This document shows, piece after piece, positions 50,850 to 59,867 of a stretch of DNA of 64,000 nucleotides (its first letter is position 1; every line of letters starts with the position of its first letter). Both the position numbers and the translations under genes were made by a program. This DNA comes from Sphaerisporangium krabiense. Lineage in GTDB: Bacteria > Actinomycetota > Actinomycetes > Streptosporangiales > Streptosporangiaceae. The notes below the pieces were generated by a model. The model was not told where the DNA came from, did no database searches, and saw only the letters and a program-made list of their open reading frames with translations. The DNA lies in contig NZ_JACHBR010000001.1 of the NCBI RefSeq assembly GCF_014200435.1, forward strand, positions 1,798,001 through 1,862,000, given 5' to 3'.

Positions 50850-51142
50850 ACCTGGTCCATGCCGGCGCAGGACGACGCTGCGTCACCCCCGGCGGCGATC
50901 GTTGCGACCGTGTTCACGTTGCCTGGCCCCGACTTCACGCGACGTCGCCGAAACACTCATCGCCATGGCGGCGCCACCGTCGGAACGCGTGCGAGGCTTC
51001 GCCGGTGGCCGGACGAGCCTGCTGTCAGGCGTCTCAGCGTGCCATGGACCTACCCGGTCCATGATCCACGAAACGTGGCCCTGTCCTGCTCGGCCGAGGT
51101 ACCCGGCCGTCGGAGCGCAGGCCCGGCGGGCGCTTCGCGGGG

Positions 51143-52657
51143 TCAGTGGCCGCCGGTCAGCTCACCGGACAGGGTGGTGTGCATCTTGGCGCTGGCCTCG
51201 TTGAGGCCGACGATCTCGACGGTCTTGCCCCGGGCGGCGTACTTGGTCTCCACCGCGTCCAGCGCGGCCACCGACGAAGCATCCCAGATGTGCGCGTCCG
51301 ACAGGTCGATGACCACATGGCCGGGATCGCCGGCGTAGTCGAACCGGGTGACGAGGTCGTTGCTGGAGGCGAAGAACAACTGGCCGGTGACGGCGTAGAT
51401 GACGTGACCGCCCTCGGGGTCGGCGGCGGAGGTGACCTCGGCCAGGTGGGCGACGCGGCGGGCGAAGACGACCATGGCGGCCAGGCTGCCGACGACCACG
51501 CCGATGGCCAGGTTGTGGGTGGCGACCACGACGGCGACGGTGACGGCCATGACGGCGGTCTCCCCGATGGGCATGCGCTTGAGGGTGGCCGGCGCGACCG
51601 AATGCCAGTCGAAGGTGCCGACCGAGACCAGGATCATCACCGCGACCAGGGCGGCCATCGGGATCTTCGAGACCAGCGGGCCGAAGACGATGCACAGGAT
51701 CATCAGGAAGGCGCCGGCGCAGAAGGTGGACAGGCGGGTGCGGGCGCCGCCGGACTTCACGTTGATCATCGTCTGGCCGATCATGGCGCAGCCGCCCATG
51801 CCGCCGAAGAAGCCGGTGACGATGTTCGCGATGCCCTGGCCGATGGACTCGCGGGTCTTGGAGGAGTGGGTGTCGGTCAGGTCGTCGACCAGCTTGGCGG
51901 TCATGAGCGACTCCATCAGCCCGACCAGGGCGAAGGCCAGCGCGTAGGGGGCGATGAGCGTCAGCGTGGCCGAGGTGAAGGGCACGTCCGGCAGGCCGGG
52001 CACCGGCAGCGCCGACGGCAACGCGCCGCGGTCGCCGACCGTGGGCACGGCCAGGTGGGCCCCGATGGTCAGCGCGGTGAGCGCGACGATGGAGACCAGC
52101 GGGGCGGGGACGGCCCTGGTCAGGCGGGGCAGCGCCACCATCAGCGCGAGCGCGCCGCCGACCAGCGGGTAGACGATCCACGGCACGTCGATGAGCTCGG
52201 GCACCTGCGCCATGAAGATCAGGATCGCGAGGGCGTTGACGAAGCCGACCATGACGCCGCGCGGGACGAAGCGCATCAGCCTGGCCACGCCGAGCGCGCC
52301 GAGCAGGATCTGGATGAGGCCGCCGAGGATGACGGTGGCGACCAGGTAGCCCAGGCCGTGCTCGCGGGCCAGCGGGGCGACGACCAGGGCGATGGCGCCG
52401 GTGGCCGCGGAGATCATGGCGGGGCGGCCTCCGGCGACGGCGATGACCACGGCCATGGTGAAGGAGGCGAACAGGCCGACGCTGGGATCCACGCCGGCGA
52501 TGATGGAGAACGAGATCGCCTCGGGGATGAGCGCGAGGGCCACGACCAGGCCGGACAGGATCTCGGTGCGGGCCACCGAAGGCGTCAGCCAGGCGGGGCG
52601 TCCGGGCCGCGGCCGGGTGACTGCGGACGGTCGGGCGGGCACAGATGAGCTGGGCAA
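51143..52657 (-). CDS. SulP-type anion transporter with STAS domain
   Basis: A TTG start follows AAGGAC, giving 504 aa; a GTG 15 bp downstream is an alternative. Residues 25-400 hold about ten to twelve helices with the SulP segments LSGLVVALALIPEAISFSII and GMGGCAMIGQTMINVKSGG. The C-terminal STAS domain (about 415-504) reads GQLFFASSNDLVTRFDY and VIDLSDAHIWDASSVAALD. SulP members carry sulfate, bicarbonate or other anions. A candidate polycysteine leader upstream favours sulfate. The MerR gene is divergent. Confidence 0.92.
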   Translation of the reverse strand: MPSSSVPARPSAVTRPRPGRPAWLTPSVARTEILSGLVVALALIPEAISFSIIAGVDPSVGLFASFTMAVVIAVAGGRPAMISAATGAIALVVAPLAREHGLGYLVATVILGGLIQILLGALGVARLMRFVPRGVMVGFVNALAILIFMAQVPELIDVPWIVYPLVGGALALMVALPRLTRAVPAPLVSIVALTALTIGAHLAVPTVGDRGALPSALPVPGLPDVPFTSATLTLIAPYALAFALVGLMESLMTAKLVDDLTDTHSSKTRESIGQGIANIVTGFFGGMGGCAMIGQTMINVKSGGARTRLSTFCAGAFLMILCIVFGPLVSKIPMAALVAVMILVSVGTFDWHSVAPATLKRMPIGETAVMAVTVAVVVATHNLAIGVVVGSLAAMVVFARRVAHLAEVTSAADPEGGHVIYAVTGQLFFASSNDLVTRFDYAGDPGHVVIDLSDAHIWDASSVAALDAVETKYAARGKTVEIVGLNEASAKMHTTLSGELTGGH

Positions 52658-52798
52658 CAGGCGTCCTTACATGGAGCGGGCCCGCACGGGGCGGCGGGCG
52701 GCATGCCACCGGCCGTGGCAGGGAAAAGACGGCCGGGCAGAGGGCTACGGAGCGCGCCCGAGTCGAAGAGGGCGGCAGGCGGTGCTAACGCGGGCAGG

Positions 52799-52834
52799 TC
52801 ACGGCGGGCAGCAGGCGGCGGCGATCACAGGCAT
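52799..52834 (-). CDS. Candidate polycysteine leader peptide (MPVIAAACCPP)
   Basis: An 11-residue reading frame with two adjacent Cys codons and a TGA stop lies about 140 bp upstream of the SulP start, on the same strand. In mycobacteria, short Cys-rich upstream frames of this kind attenuate sulfur genes when cysteine is low. The frame could occur by chance; no strong ribosome-binding site is visible. Confidence 0.35.
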   Translation of the reverse strand: MPVIAAACCPP

Positions 52835-53056
52835 GCGCGCGTCGATGTTCCTTACCTCGTGATGGGGCGGCACTCGGCCGGCACCGGTGCGTGTCGTCGG
52901 GGGGACCGGGTGTGCCAGGGTGGGGTATGTCCGGTCTTTGTCGGAGGGCGGCAGTGCGGCACCGCCATCGGCAACTCTACCCTAACGTTAGGGTAGAGAT
53001 TCGGCGGGGCCGGGCATGACCGCCCGCACTGCCGTACCTGGCTGAGCAGTGAGGTC
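52835..53056. other. Divergent control region between SulP and MerR genes
   Basis: Apart from the leader frame and palindrome, the region holds GC-rich sequence with no supported gene. It must contain the SulP and MerR promoters. Confidence 0.4.
52975..52998. promoter_or_regulatory. Perfect 24-bp palindrome, MerR operator
   Basis: CTCTACCCTAAC and GTTAGGGTAGAG are exact reverse complements, 59 bp before the MerR start. The symmetry fits MerR-family operators, which sit between the -35 and -10 elements. Confidence 0.7.
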
Positions 53057-53530
53057 ATGCGAAAGATGGACGGAACAGCGTCTTCCACCACCAACGACGA
53101 GGGTGCGCCTTCGGCGGGCAGAGATCACCTGCACATCGGGCAGGTGGCGGCACGGACCGAGCTGTCGCTGCGGACCATCCGGCACTACGACGAGGTGGGC
53201 CTGGTGCGGCCCTCGGCGCGCAGCCAGGGCGGCTTCCGGCTCTACACCGAGGCCGACGTGGCGCGGCTGATGGTGATCCGCCGGATGAAGCCGCTGGGCT
53301 TCACGCTGGACGAGATGGGCGAGTTGCTGGCCATCACCGACCGGCTCGACGCGGGCGGCACGGCAGGCATGGAGGCGGCCGAGCGCGAGCAGTTGCTGGT
53401 ACGGCTCGGCCGGTTCGAGCAGGCCACCCGCGAGCGCTGCGAGGCGTTGCGCACCCAACTGAGCCGCGCCGAGGAGTTCGCCACCGACCTGCGACGACGC
53501 TCCGGCCAGTTGTCCGCCGACTCTCCTTGA
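53057..53530 (+). CDS. MerR-family transcriptional regulator
   Basis: The product is 157 aa with a 25-residue hydrophilic leader. The MerR helix-turn-helix is HIGQVAARTELSLRTIRHYD, then EVGLVRPSARSQGGFRLY, LMVIRRMKPLGFTLDEMGEL. The C-terminus is a coiled-coil dimerisation helix without metal-binding Cys. It is divergent from the SulP gene and likely binds the 24-bp palindrome. Confidence 0.92.
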   Translation: MRKMDGTASSTTNDEGAPSAGRDHLHIGQVAARTELSLRTIRHYDEVGLVRPSARSQGGFRLYTEADVARLMVIRRMKPLGFTLDEMGELLAITDRLDAGGTAGMEAAEREQLLVRLGRFEQATRERCEALRTQLSRAEEFATDLRRRSGQLSADSP

Positions 53531-53892
53531 CCGGCGTCCTTCCGCGTCGGCCTGGATGTTCCGCAGCACTTCCCCTACGACCCGAGGACCTCGGCGCGCC
53601 GCCGGCGTGACCACACCCGCCGTACGCCTGACGGCAGGAGCCCGAACCGGCACAGAGGGCCGACACCGCCCCACTCCCAGCTCGCGCGGATAGGAATCCG
53701 TCACCTGTAGGAGCGGGCGACACCATTCCGATGTCACTCACAGCGATGATATTGATACTTGTTGTAGCCAGCCGAGATCACCCGGTCGCCACCTCACGAG
53801 AAGGACCTCTCCAGGAAGCGCACTGCTCTGCCGCTGGGGGCCGGACCACCCGTGTCCTTCGACCGTGAGCGTTGACATAAGGAGTCCATGCT
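53531..53892. other. Intergenic region before the serine hydrolase
   Basis: About 362 bp with no supported gene. A lower-GC patch (GATGATATTGATACTTGTTG, 53742-53761) may hold a promoter for the following gene; no defined -35/-10 pair is clear. Confidence 0.35.
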
Positions 53893-54996
53893 GTGAAACC
53901 ACGCGTCCTCGTACCGCTGGTGGTGGCTCTCCCGCTCCTGATGGCATCGGCGCCCACGCCGGCCGTCGCCGAGGCCACCCGCCGGGCGGCGGTCCAGGCC
54001 GCCCTGGACGCGATCGTCGCGGCCGGGGCCCCGGGCGCGCTGGCGGAGACCCGTGATGAGAAGGGCCGCTGGATGGGCGCCGCCGGCACCGGTGACCGCC
54101 GTACCGGTGGCCCCGTCCCGCAGAACGGGCGCTGGCGCATCGGCAGCGTCACCAAGACCTTCGTCGCCGCCCTGGTCCTCCGGCTCGCCGCGGAGAACAA
54201 GCTCGCCCTGGACGACCCGATCGGCCGGCACCTGCCCGGCCTGCTCCCGCGCGGCGACCAGATCACCGTCCGCATGCTGCTCAACCACACCAGCGGCGTC
54301 GCCGACTACGCCACCACCTTCGACGAAACCCCGGCAGGGTTGCGCCGCCTGGCCACCACCGCCTACACGCCCAAGCGACTGATCGACATCGGCGCCGGCC
54401 TGCCGCCCACCTCCGCGCCCGGCGAACGCTGGGGCTACTCCAACACCGGCTACGCCGCCCTCGGCCTGCTGATCGAGAGGGTCACCGGCCAGAGCCTGGC
54501 CCGCGCCCTGTCCACCCGGGTGTTCTCCCCCCAGAGGCTCCCCGGCACCTACCTGCCCACGACCAGCCGCGACATCGCCGGAACCCACCTCCACGGCTAC
54601 ATGCGCGACGAGAACAAGCGCCCCGAGGACATCACCCGCTTCGACCCCTCCAACGCCTGGGCCGCCGGAGCCGTGATCTCCACCGCCGCCGACGTCAACC
54701 GCTTCTTCGCCCTGCTGCTCCACGGCCGGCTCCTCCCCGGCGGCCTGCTCGCCCAGATGAAGCAGACCGTTCCGGTCGCGCCCGGCCTCGCCTACGGCCT
54801 CGGCCTGATGAAGCTCACCCTTTCCTGCGGCGCGACCGTCTGGGGGCACAAGGGCCACATTCCCGGCTACGCCACCTACAGCTTCCACGACGACCGGCGC
54901 GGCATCACCGTCACCGCCACCGCCCTGCCCGCCTCCGACGACAACGCCGTCGACCAAGCCATGAACCAGGCCCTGAACGCCGAGTTCTGCCCCTGA
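53893..54996 (+). CDS. Secreted serine hydrolase (beta-lactamase / D-Ala-D-Ala carboxypeptidase family)
   Basis: A GTG start gives 367 aa. A Sec signal (MKPRVLVPLVVALPLLMASA) ends near residue 27. Active-site elements are S85-x-x-K88 (GSVTKTF), Tyr181-Ser-Asn (GYSNTGY) and the HxG box in WGHKGHIPG. It is a class C-type serine hydrolase (DD-carboxypeptidase or esterase-like), acting on the cell-surface side. No operon partner is evident. Confidence 0.93.
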   Translation: MKPRVLVPLVVALPLLMASAPTPAVAEATRRAAVQAALDAIVAAGAPGALAETRDEKGRWMGAAGTGDRRTGGPVPQNGRWRIGSVTKTFVAALVLRLAAENKLALDDPIGRHLPGLLPRGDQITVRMLLNHTSGVADYATTFDETPAGLRRLATTAYTPKRLIDIGAGLPPTSAPGERWGYSNTGYAALGLLIERVTGQSLARALSTRVFSPQRLPGTYLPTTSRDIAGTHLHGYMRDENKRPEDITRFDPSNAWAAGAVISTAADVNRFFALLLHGRLLPGGLLAQMKQTVPVAPGLAYGLGLMKLTLSCGATVWGHKGHIPGYATYSFHDDRRGITVTATALPASDDNAVDQAMNQALNAEFCP

Positions 54997-55093
54997 ACGA
55001 ACGCCGCCTCCGCGGCGAACACTCTCCAGGCGAGCGATCGGCCCGCCGCGCTCACGCGCCTTTCCGTGATCGGGCGTTGCTACGCTCACGAGC

Positions 55094-55597
55094 GTGGCGA
55101 TCAGGAATTCGCACTGCTCCTTCTGCGGAGCGGCCTACGCGCCCGGCCTGCCCTGGCCGAGGACCTGCCGGGAGTGCGGCAACACCGGCTATCTCAACCC
55201 CCTGCCGGTCGCGGTCATGGTGCTTCCGGTGGACGACGGCGTTCTCGTGGTCCGCCGGGACGTCGAGCCGCGCCGTGGCCTGCTCGCCCTCCCCGGCGGC
55301 TTCATCGACATCGGCGAGTCCTGGCAGCAGGCCGCGGCGCGGGAGCTCCGCGAGGAGACGGGCGTCGTCGTCGACGCGGCCGGCGTGCGGCTGTTCGACG
55401 CGGTCAGCGCGCCCGACGGCACCGTGCTGATCTTCGGTCTCGGCCCGCGCACGACCGCGGACGCCCTCCCGCCGGTCGTCCGCACCGCGGAGACCAGCGA
55501 GTGGCTGGTGCTCAACGGCCCTGAGGAGCTGGCGTTCCCACTGCACACTCAGGTCGCGGCCCGCTACTTCGACTCGGGCCGGTCGTCGGAAGCGTAG
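55094..55597 (+). CDS. Nudix hydrolase with N-terminal zinc ribbon
   Basis: A GTG start gives 167 aa. Cys8, Cys11, Cys25 and Cys28 form a zinc ribbon. The Nudix box is complete: Gly69, Glu75, Arg83-Glu84, Glu87-Glu88 and Gly90 (GGFIDIGESW, RELREETG). It resembles NUDIX proteins that hydrolyse NADH or ADP-ribose-type substrates. The gene is monocistronic by spacing. Confidence 0.94.
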   Translation: MAIRNSHCSFCGAAYAPGLPWPRTCRECGNTGYLNPLPVAVMVLPVDDGVLVVRRDVEPRRGLLALPGGFIDIGESWQQAAARELREETGVVVDAAGVRLFDAVSAPDGTVLIFGLGPRTTADALPPVVRTAETSEWLVLNGPEELAFPLHTQVAARYFDSGRSSEA

Positions 55598-55857
55598 AGG
55601 CCGCGGATTGATCAACGAATGCGCCGCGAGATCGCATAGCTGGATTCGCGTATTCGATCCCTCCGTTCGATATGCCTCTCCAGACCCTCTGAATACCTCG
55701 TCGGGTAATGGTGAAGCCCGGCGGGAGCGTCCGGTAACCATGCCGAGCGCAGGGCGCAGAATTCTCAGCGAAGTACCGGCCAGGTCGTTATGCTGGGATA
55801 CGCCCGGAGTATTCGGAGGCGTGGGACGCCTTACCGGCGAAATTCTCGGAGGGTCGC
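55598..55857. other. Lower-GC intergenic region before the WD40 protein gene
   Basis: About 260 bp, noticeably less GC-rich than its surroundings (for example ATTGATCAACGAATG and ATTCGATCCCTCC). No gene is supported. It should contain the promoter of the next gene. Confidence 0.35.
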
Positions 55858-57480
55858 ATGGAAGAGACGACCGATCCGCGAGTGAGCTTCGCCCGCCGTT
55901 TACGGGCCCTGCAAGAGGCGACCGGTCTTTCGATCCGGCGACTGGAGGTGGAGAGCGAGCGCACGCCTCGCCGCCGTAAAGAGGAGAGGATTCGCCTCAA
56001 GCGCAGCACGATCGCCGGAATGACCAACCAGAAAAGCCCGGTTCGCCCTGGATTGGCGAATTTCGAGGTTTTTGTCGATACCTGTCTGCGTATCGCGGCG
56101 GAGAACGGCATCGCGCTCCCGCCCGGCCTCGGCGACCCGCGAGCCTGGGACGAGGCCTACCGCGACCTGCGCGAGCAGGTGGACCGCCATCCGCGCCGCG
56201 CCGTCCCCCGCCCTGGGCCCGCCCGCCCTCCCACGGCCACGGCCATCGTTCCCGGCCGCACCGACGCGGCGGACGACGGCCGCGATACGCCTGCCGCGCC
56301 CACCAGCATGACCGATGTGCCGGACGTGCCGCGTCCCGCGGAGGTGGCGGATGTGCCCGAGGCGGTGCGGGAGAACGGCCGGATCCCGCGCCGGCGCGTC
56401 CTCTTCGTCGCCGGCGCGGCGCTGGTGGCGGGCGCCGGCCTGGCCATCCCCGCCTGGTCGTACGGCCCCTGGTCCGAGGACGCCGAACCCGGTCCCGCCA
56501 AGCCCGGTCCCGCCAAGCCCGGCGCCGGTTCCTATCGTGGCACCGGCACGCTGCTCAGCCTGGCGCTCGCCGAGGAGGACCCGGTGTGGTCGGTCGCCGT
56601 CGGCGTCCACAAAGGCGAACTCGTGGCGCTCGCCGGCCGGGCCGACGGCACGGTGCAGGTCTGGGACCCGGTCAACGGCAAGGCCCGCAGCGCCCCCCTG
56701 ACCGGACACGCCAAGCCCGTGTACTCGATCGCGATGCGCGCCCCTCTGGCGGTGTCGGCCGGCGTGGACGGCACGCTGCGACGCTGGGATCTCGCGGCCT
56801 ACCCGCCGGCGAGCACCCGCATCGGCCGCGGCGAACCCGGCGGCGGAGTCAACGGCGTCGCCCTGGCCACCGTCGGCGGCCACACCGTGGCGGTGTCGGC
56901 CGGCGACGACCGGACGGTGCGCGTCTGGGACCCGGCGCTCCCTGGTCGCACCGGCGAGATCCTCGGCGGGAGACTCGACACCGAGGTCAAGAGCATCGCC
57001 GCCGGCACCGCCAAGGGCAGGCCGATCGCGGTGTCCGGCGGCGCGGACGGCACCGTGCGGCTCTGGGACCTGACCACCCGGCGTCCGGCCGGACTCCTCG
57101 GCGGCCATGACAGCACCGTGGGAACCGTGGCGATCGGCACGGTGAACGGCGGCACCGTCGCGGTGACCGGCAGCGAGGACGGAGTCGTCCGCGTGTGGGA
57201 CCTGAGCGGAGCCGAGCCCCTGGGCAGGATGCTCGGCGACCGGATCCACAGCGCGGTGAAGTCCGTGGCCATCGGGACGCTGGACGGCGCGACCGTGGTC
57301 GTGGCGGGCAGCGACGACGCCGCCATCCGCGTGTTCGCCCTGGGCAGCGGCCACCCCTACGGCGACGGCCTGACCGGCCCGGAGACCGCCGCGGAATCCA
57401 TCGCGATCGGCCGGCTCGGCGACAGGACCGTCGTCGTCTCCGGCCACTGGGACGGCACCCTCTGGGCCTGGTCCCTGTGA
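55858..57480 (+). CDS. HTH-like / membrane-span / WD40 beta-propeller protein
   Basis: The product is 540 aa. Residues 8-90 read like a helix-turn-helix segment (FARRLRALQEATGLSIRRLE, KRSTIAGM). After a Pro-rich linker, one membrane helix follows at about 180-200 (RRRVLFVAGAALVAGAGLAI). The C-terminal part has seven WD-like blades, each ending like VQVWDP, LRRWDL, VRVWDP or VRLWDL, a full propeller. The N-terminal region is in the cytoplasm and the propeller probably outside. This architecture is common in large actinobacterial WD40 proteins; its target is unknown. The first 250 bp are less GC-rich than the rest. Confidence 0.88.
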   Translation: MEETTDPRVSFARRLRALQEATGLSIRRLEVESERTPRRRKEERIRLKRSTIAGMTNQKSPVRPGLANFEVFVDTCLRIAAENGIALPPGLGDPRAWDEAYRDLREQVDRHPRRAVPRPGPARPPTATAIVPGRTDAADDGRDTPAAPTSMTDVPDVPRPAEVADVPEAVRENGRIPRRRVLFVAGAALVAGAGLAIPAWSYGPWSEDAEPGPAKPGPAKPGAGSYRGTGTLLSLALAEEDPVWSVAVGVHKGELVALAGRADGTVQVWDPVNGKARSAPLTGHAKPVYSIAMRAPLAVSAGVDGTLRRWDLAAYPPASTRIGRGEPGGGVNGVALATVGGHTVAVSAGDDRTVRVWDPALPGRTGEILGGRLDTEVKSIAAGTAKGRPIAVSGGADGTVRLWDLTTRRPAGLLGGHDSTVGTVAIGTVNGGTVAVTGSEDGVVRVWDLSGAEPLGRMLGDRIHSAVKSVAIGTLDGATVVVAGSDDAAIRVFALGSGHPYGDGLTGPETAAESIAIGRLGDRTVVVSGHWDGTLWAWSL

Positions 57481-57679
57481 CGCCGATCCCTGTCTCGACC
57501 TAGCCCGACCCCGGGTGTCCGACGCCGCCGGACACCGTGGAAATGCCCGGCGCACATGCTCCGACCTGCGCGTCGCCGGAGCCGCGCGGGAAATGCGTCC
57601 GGTTCGATGGCCGGACACCCGGGCCGCGCCCCATTCTCGAACGGCACTTGGGCAATCCATCGAACGGGGAAGGCATTCC

Positions 57680-58300
57680 ATGGATCCGAACATCCACCAG
57701 ATCACGCACGGCCGGCTCGACCGTCGGCGGGGGGCCGTGAGGCGGACGATGCTCGCCGCCGCCTGCGCGGCGGCCGCCGCCACGACGCTGATCACAGCGC
57801 CGCAGACGGCGTCGGCCTCGGCGTCCGGCACCCGGGCCACGGCGGCGGTCTGCCGCCTGGCCGTGGAGGGTTATGTCGAGGACCGCTGGCTGTCCTTGGG
57901 CGGCCAGGGCGGCCCCCTCGGCTGCCCGATCAACCAGCAGTACCTGATGGAGGGCGGAGGCGTCCGGCAGCACTTCCAGGGCGGCCAGATCGCGTGGTCG
58001 CCCCGGCAGGGCGACAAGATGACCGTCGTGGCCACCCAGTGGGACGGCTACCTGCGGTTCCGCTGGGGCTCCACCGCCCCGTTCCACTACGACTACTTCG
58101 TGGTCTCCTGGTACATCCCCGGCACGAGCTACCGGGGCACGTCCAAGATGGCGGGAGGCACCTCCGGCGCGTTCAAGATGCGCCGCAGCACCAACCGCCG
58201 GTACGTGTTCTCGGTCGTGGGCTGCGATACACGCTTCCTCGCCTCGGACGTGTGCCGCCAGGGCTACACCACCCAGGTCAGCACCACCGGCGACGGCTGA
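57680..58300 (+). CDS. Secreted LGFP-repeat-like protein
   Basis: The ATG (MDPNIHQITH) gives 206 aa. The first 50 residues form a signal-like segment with an Arg-Arg pair (LDRRRGAVRRTML) and a hydrophobic core; a Tat-type signal is possible. It contains one LGFP-like repeat (GGQGGPLGCPINQQYL, then GGVRQHFQGGQIAWSP), a peptidoglycan-associated motif, followed by a beta-rich region with two Cys. It is probably exported. Confidence 0.75.
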   Translation: MDPNIHQITHGRLDRRRGAVRRTMLAAACAAAAATTLITAPQTASASASGTRATAAVCRLAVEGYVEDRWLSLGGQGGPLGCPINQQYLMEGGGVRQHFQGGQIAWSPRQGDKMTVVATQWDGYLRFRWGSTAPFHYDYFVVSWYIPGTSYRGTSKMAGGTSGAFKMRRSTNRRYVFSVVGCDTRFLASDVCRQGYTTQVSTTGDG

Positions 58301-58424
58301 CAACGGGACGAGCCAAGCGGCCAGGGGCGCTACGGCGAATATCCGACCGGTTGGGCATGGCTCGCCAACCAGTCCAGCGGCAAGCGCGTCTTTCTGCCGT
58401 CCCGTCCCGACGCAGGAGGAAGCG

Positions 58425-59273
58425 ATGTCGCAGCAGTACGGCGGACCACCCCAGCAACCGCCCTATCCGCCGTACGCCCCGTATCCGCCCTATCCGCCGC
58501 CGAAGAAGAAGCGCCTCGGCGCCGTCTTCTGGATTCTCGTCGTCGGACTCCCTCTGATGCTCCTGGTCGGCTGCGTGGCGGTGGTCGCGAGCCTCTCCTC
58601 GATAGACCCCGAGAAGAGCACCACCACCACGCAGGCGGCTTCTTCGCCCGGCGCGCGCGAGGCCGAAGACCGCGGAGCCGACGAGGCCGCGGAGACCGAA
58701 CCGACCGCCGAGCCGGAGTCCCCGCCCCCCAGTCCTGTGGCCAAGCCCAGGACCTACCGGGGCGTCGGCACCAGAGTCCTGAAGATCAAGCCCACCGAGG
58801 AACCGGGTCTGGCGACGATCAACCACCGTGGCGGCTCGAACTTCGTCGTGCACACCGTCACCCAGGAGGGCGAGGAACAAGACCTGCTGGTCAACACCAT
58901 CGGCGACTACCGGGGTACGGTCGTCTACAACATCGACGCCGGCACGCAGACCTCCGCCTTCAAGATCACAGCCGATGGGGCATGGACGATCGTGCTCAGC
59001 CCCTTGGCGCTCGCCCGGACCTCGGCGGGCGATCGGCTGAAGGGAGCCGGGGACGACGCCGTCCACATCGACCCGGCCTACAAGGGCCTGGTCAGCGTGC
59101 GGGTGCGCCACACCGGCACCTCCAATTTCGTGGTGTACGCCTTCCACGGTGACGGCGAGGAGGAGCTGCTGATCAACGAGATCGGCCGCTATGACGGCGA
59201 AGTGCTGATGCCGGACGGAACATTCCTGCTGGTCATCAAGGCTGAAGGCGCCTGGTCGATGCGCAGGACCTGA
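58425..59273 (+). CDS. Membrane-anchored protein with two repeated beta modules
   Basis: The ATG follows AGGAGGAAGCG; the product is 282 aa. A Pro/Tyr-rich leader (PYPPYAPYPPYPPPKKK) and one membrane helix at about 32-55 are followed by a Thr/Glu-rich linker and two related modules (LATINHRGGSNFVVHTV and VRVRHTGTSNFVVYAF, each ending with an aromatic A-W segment). No family is recognised. It should be displayed outside the membrane. Confidence 0.8.
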   Translation: MSQQYGGPPQQPPYPPYAPYPPYPPPKKKRLGAVFWILVVGLPLMLLVGCVAVVASLSSIDPEKSTTTTQAASSPGAREAEDRGADEAAETEPTAEPESPPPSPVAKPRTYRGVGTRVLKIKPTEEPGLATINHRGGSNFVVHTVTQEGEEQDLLVNTIGDYRGTVVYNIDAGTQTSAFKITADGAWTIVLSPLALARTSAGDRLKGAGDDAVHIDPAYKGLVSVRVRHTGTSNFVVYAFHGDGEEELLINEIGRYDGEVLMPDGTFLLVIKAEGAWSMRRT

Positions 59274-59464
59274 TCTGGTCGACGGGCGCGTTCACGCACC
59301 GGCGCAATCCTGAGGGTGCGGTGACTCCCCGTCCGGCTTCGCGGAGCATCAAGAGGCGTGCAGGTACAGACATGGAGGGCGGTGGGGGGCGGTCGGTACG
59401 TTGGGGGGCGCCGTGCCGGTGGTCGTGCCGGGCGGCGTACCACCTGCATGATCGGAGTGACACC

Positions 59465-59854
59465 GTGAAGAACACCGACATCGTCGCCGCCCACTACGCC
59501 GCCTCCGCCCGGGGCGATCTCGACGGCATGCTGGCCCCGTTCGCGCCCGGCATCCGCTGGACCGAAGCCGAGGGATCGCTCTACGCGGGCACCTACGTGG
59601 GGACGGACGCGATCGTGGCGAACGTCTTCGCGCCGATCGGCGAGCAGTTCGAGGGGTTCACCGTCGAGATCGGCGACCTGCTCGACGCCGGTGACCACGT
59701 GGTCGCGCTTGGCCACTACTCGGGAAAGCACCGGGGAACGGGCCGCGCCCTCCGGGCGCGGATGGTGCACGTCTGGCGGTTGGAGGGCGGCAAGGTGGTG
59801 GCGTTCGAGCAGATCGTGGACAACGCGCCGTTCAACGCCGCCGTGTCGGGCTGA
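59465..59854 (+). CDS. SnoaL-like / NTF2-fold protein
   Basis: A GTG start after GGAG gives 129 aa. The fold pattern includes NTDIVAAHYAASARGDLDGM, the WTEAEGS segment and a C-terminal EQIVDNAP. SnoaL-like proteins range from polyketide cyclases to unknown enzymes; substrate unknown. It is convergent with the AraC gene. Confidence 0.9.
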   Translation: MKNTDIVAAHYAASARGDLDGMLAPFAPGIRWTEAEGSLYAGTYVGTDAIVANVFAPIGEQFEGFTVEIGDLLDAGDHVVALGHYSGKHRGTGRALRARMVHVWRLEGGKVVAFEQIVDNAPFNAAVSG

Positions 59855-59867
59855 CCGCCGCCGGCGC

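Noticed and set aside
50850-51142. Possible gene between the DMT and SulP genes
   Set aside because: Open frames show no motif, start context or sensible composition.
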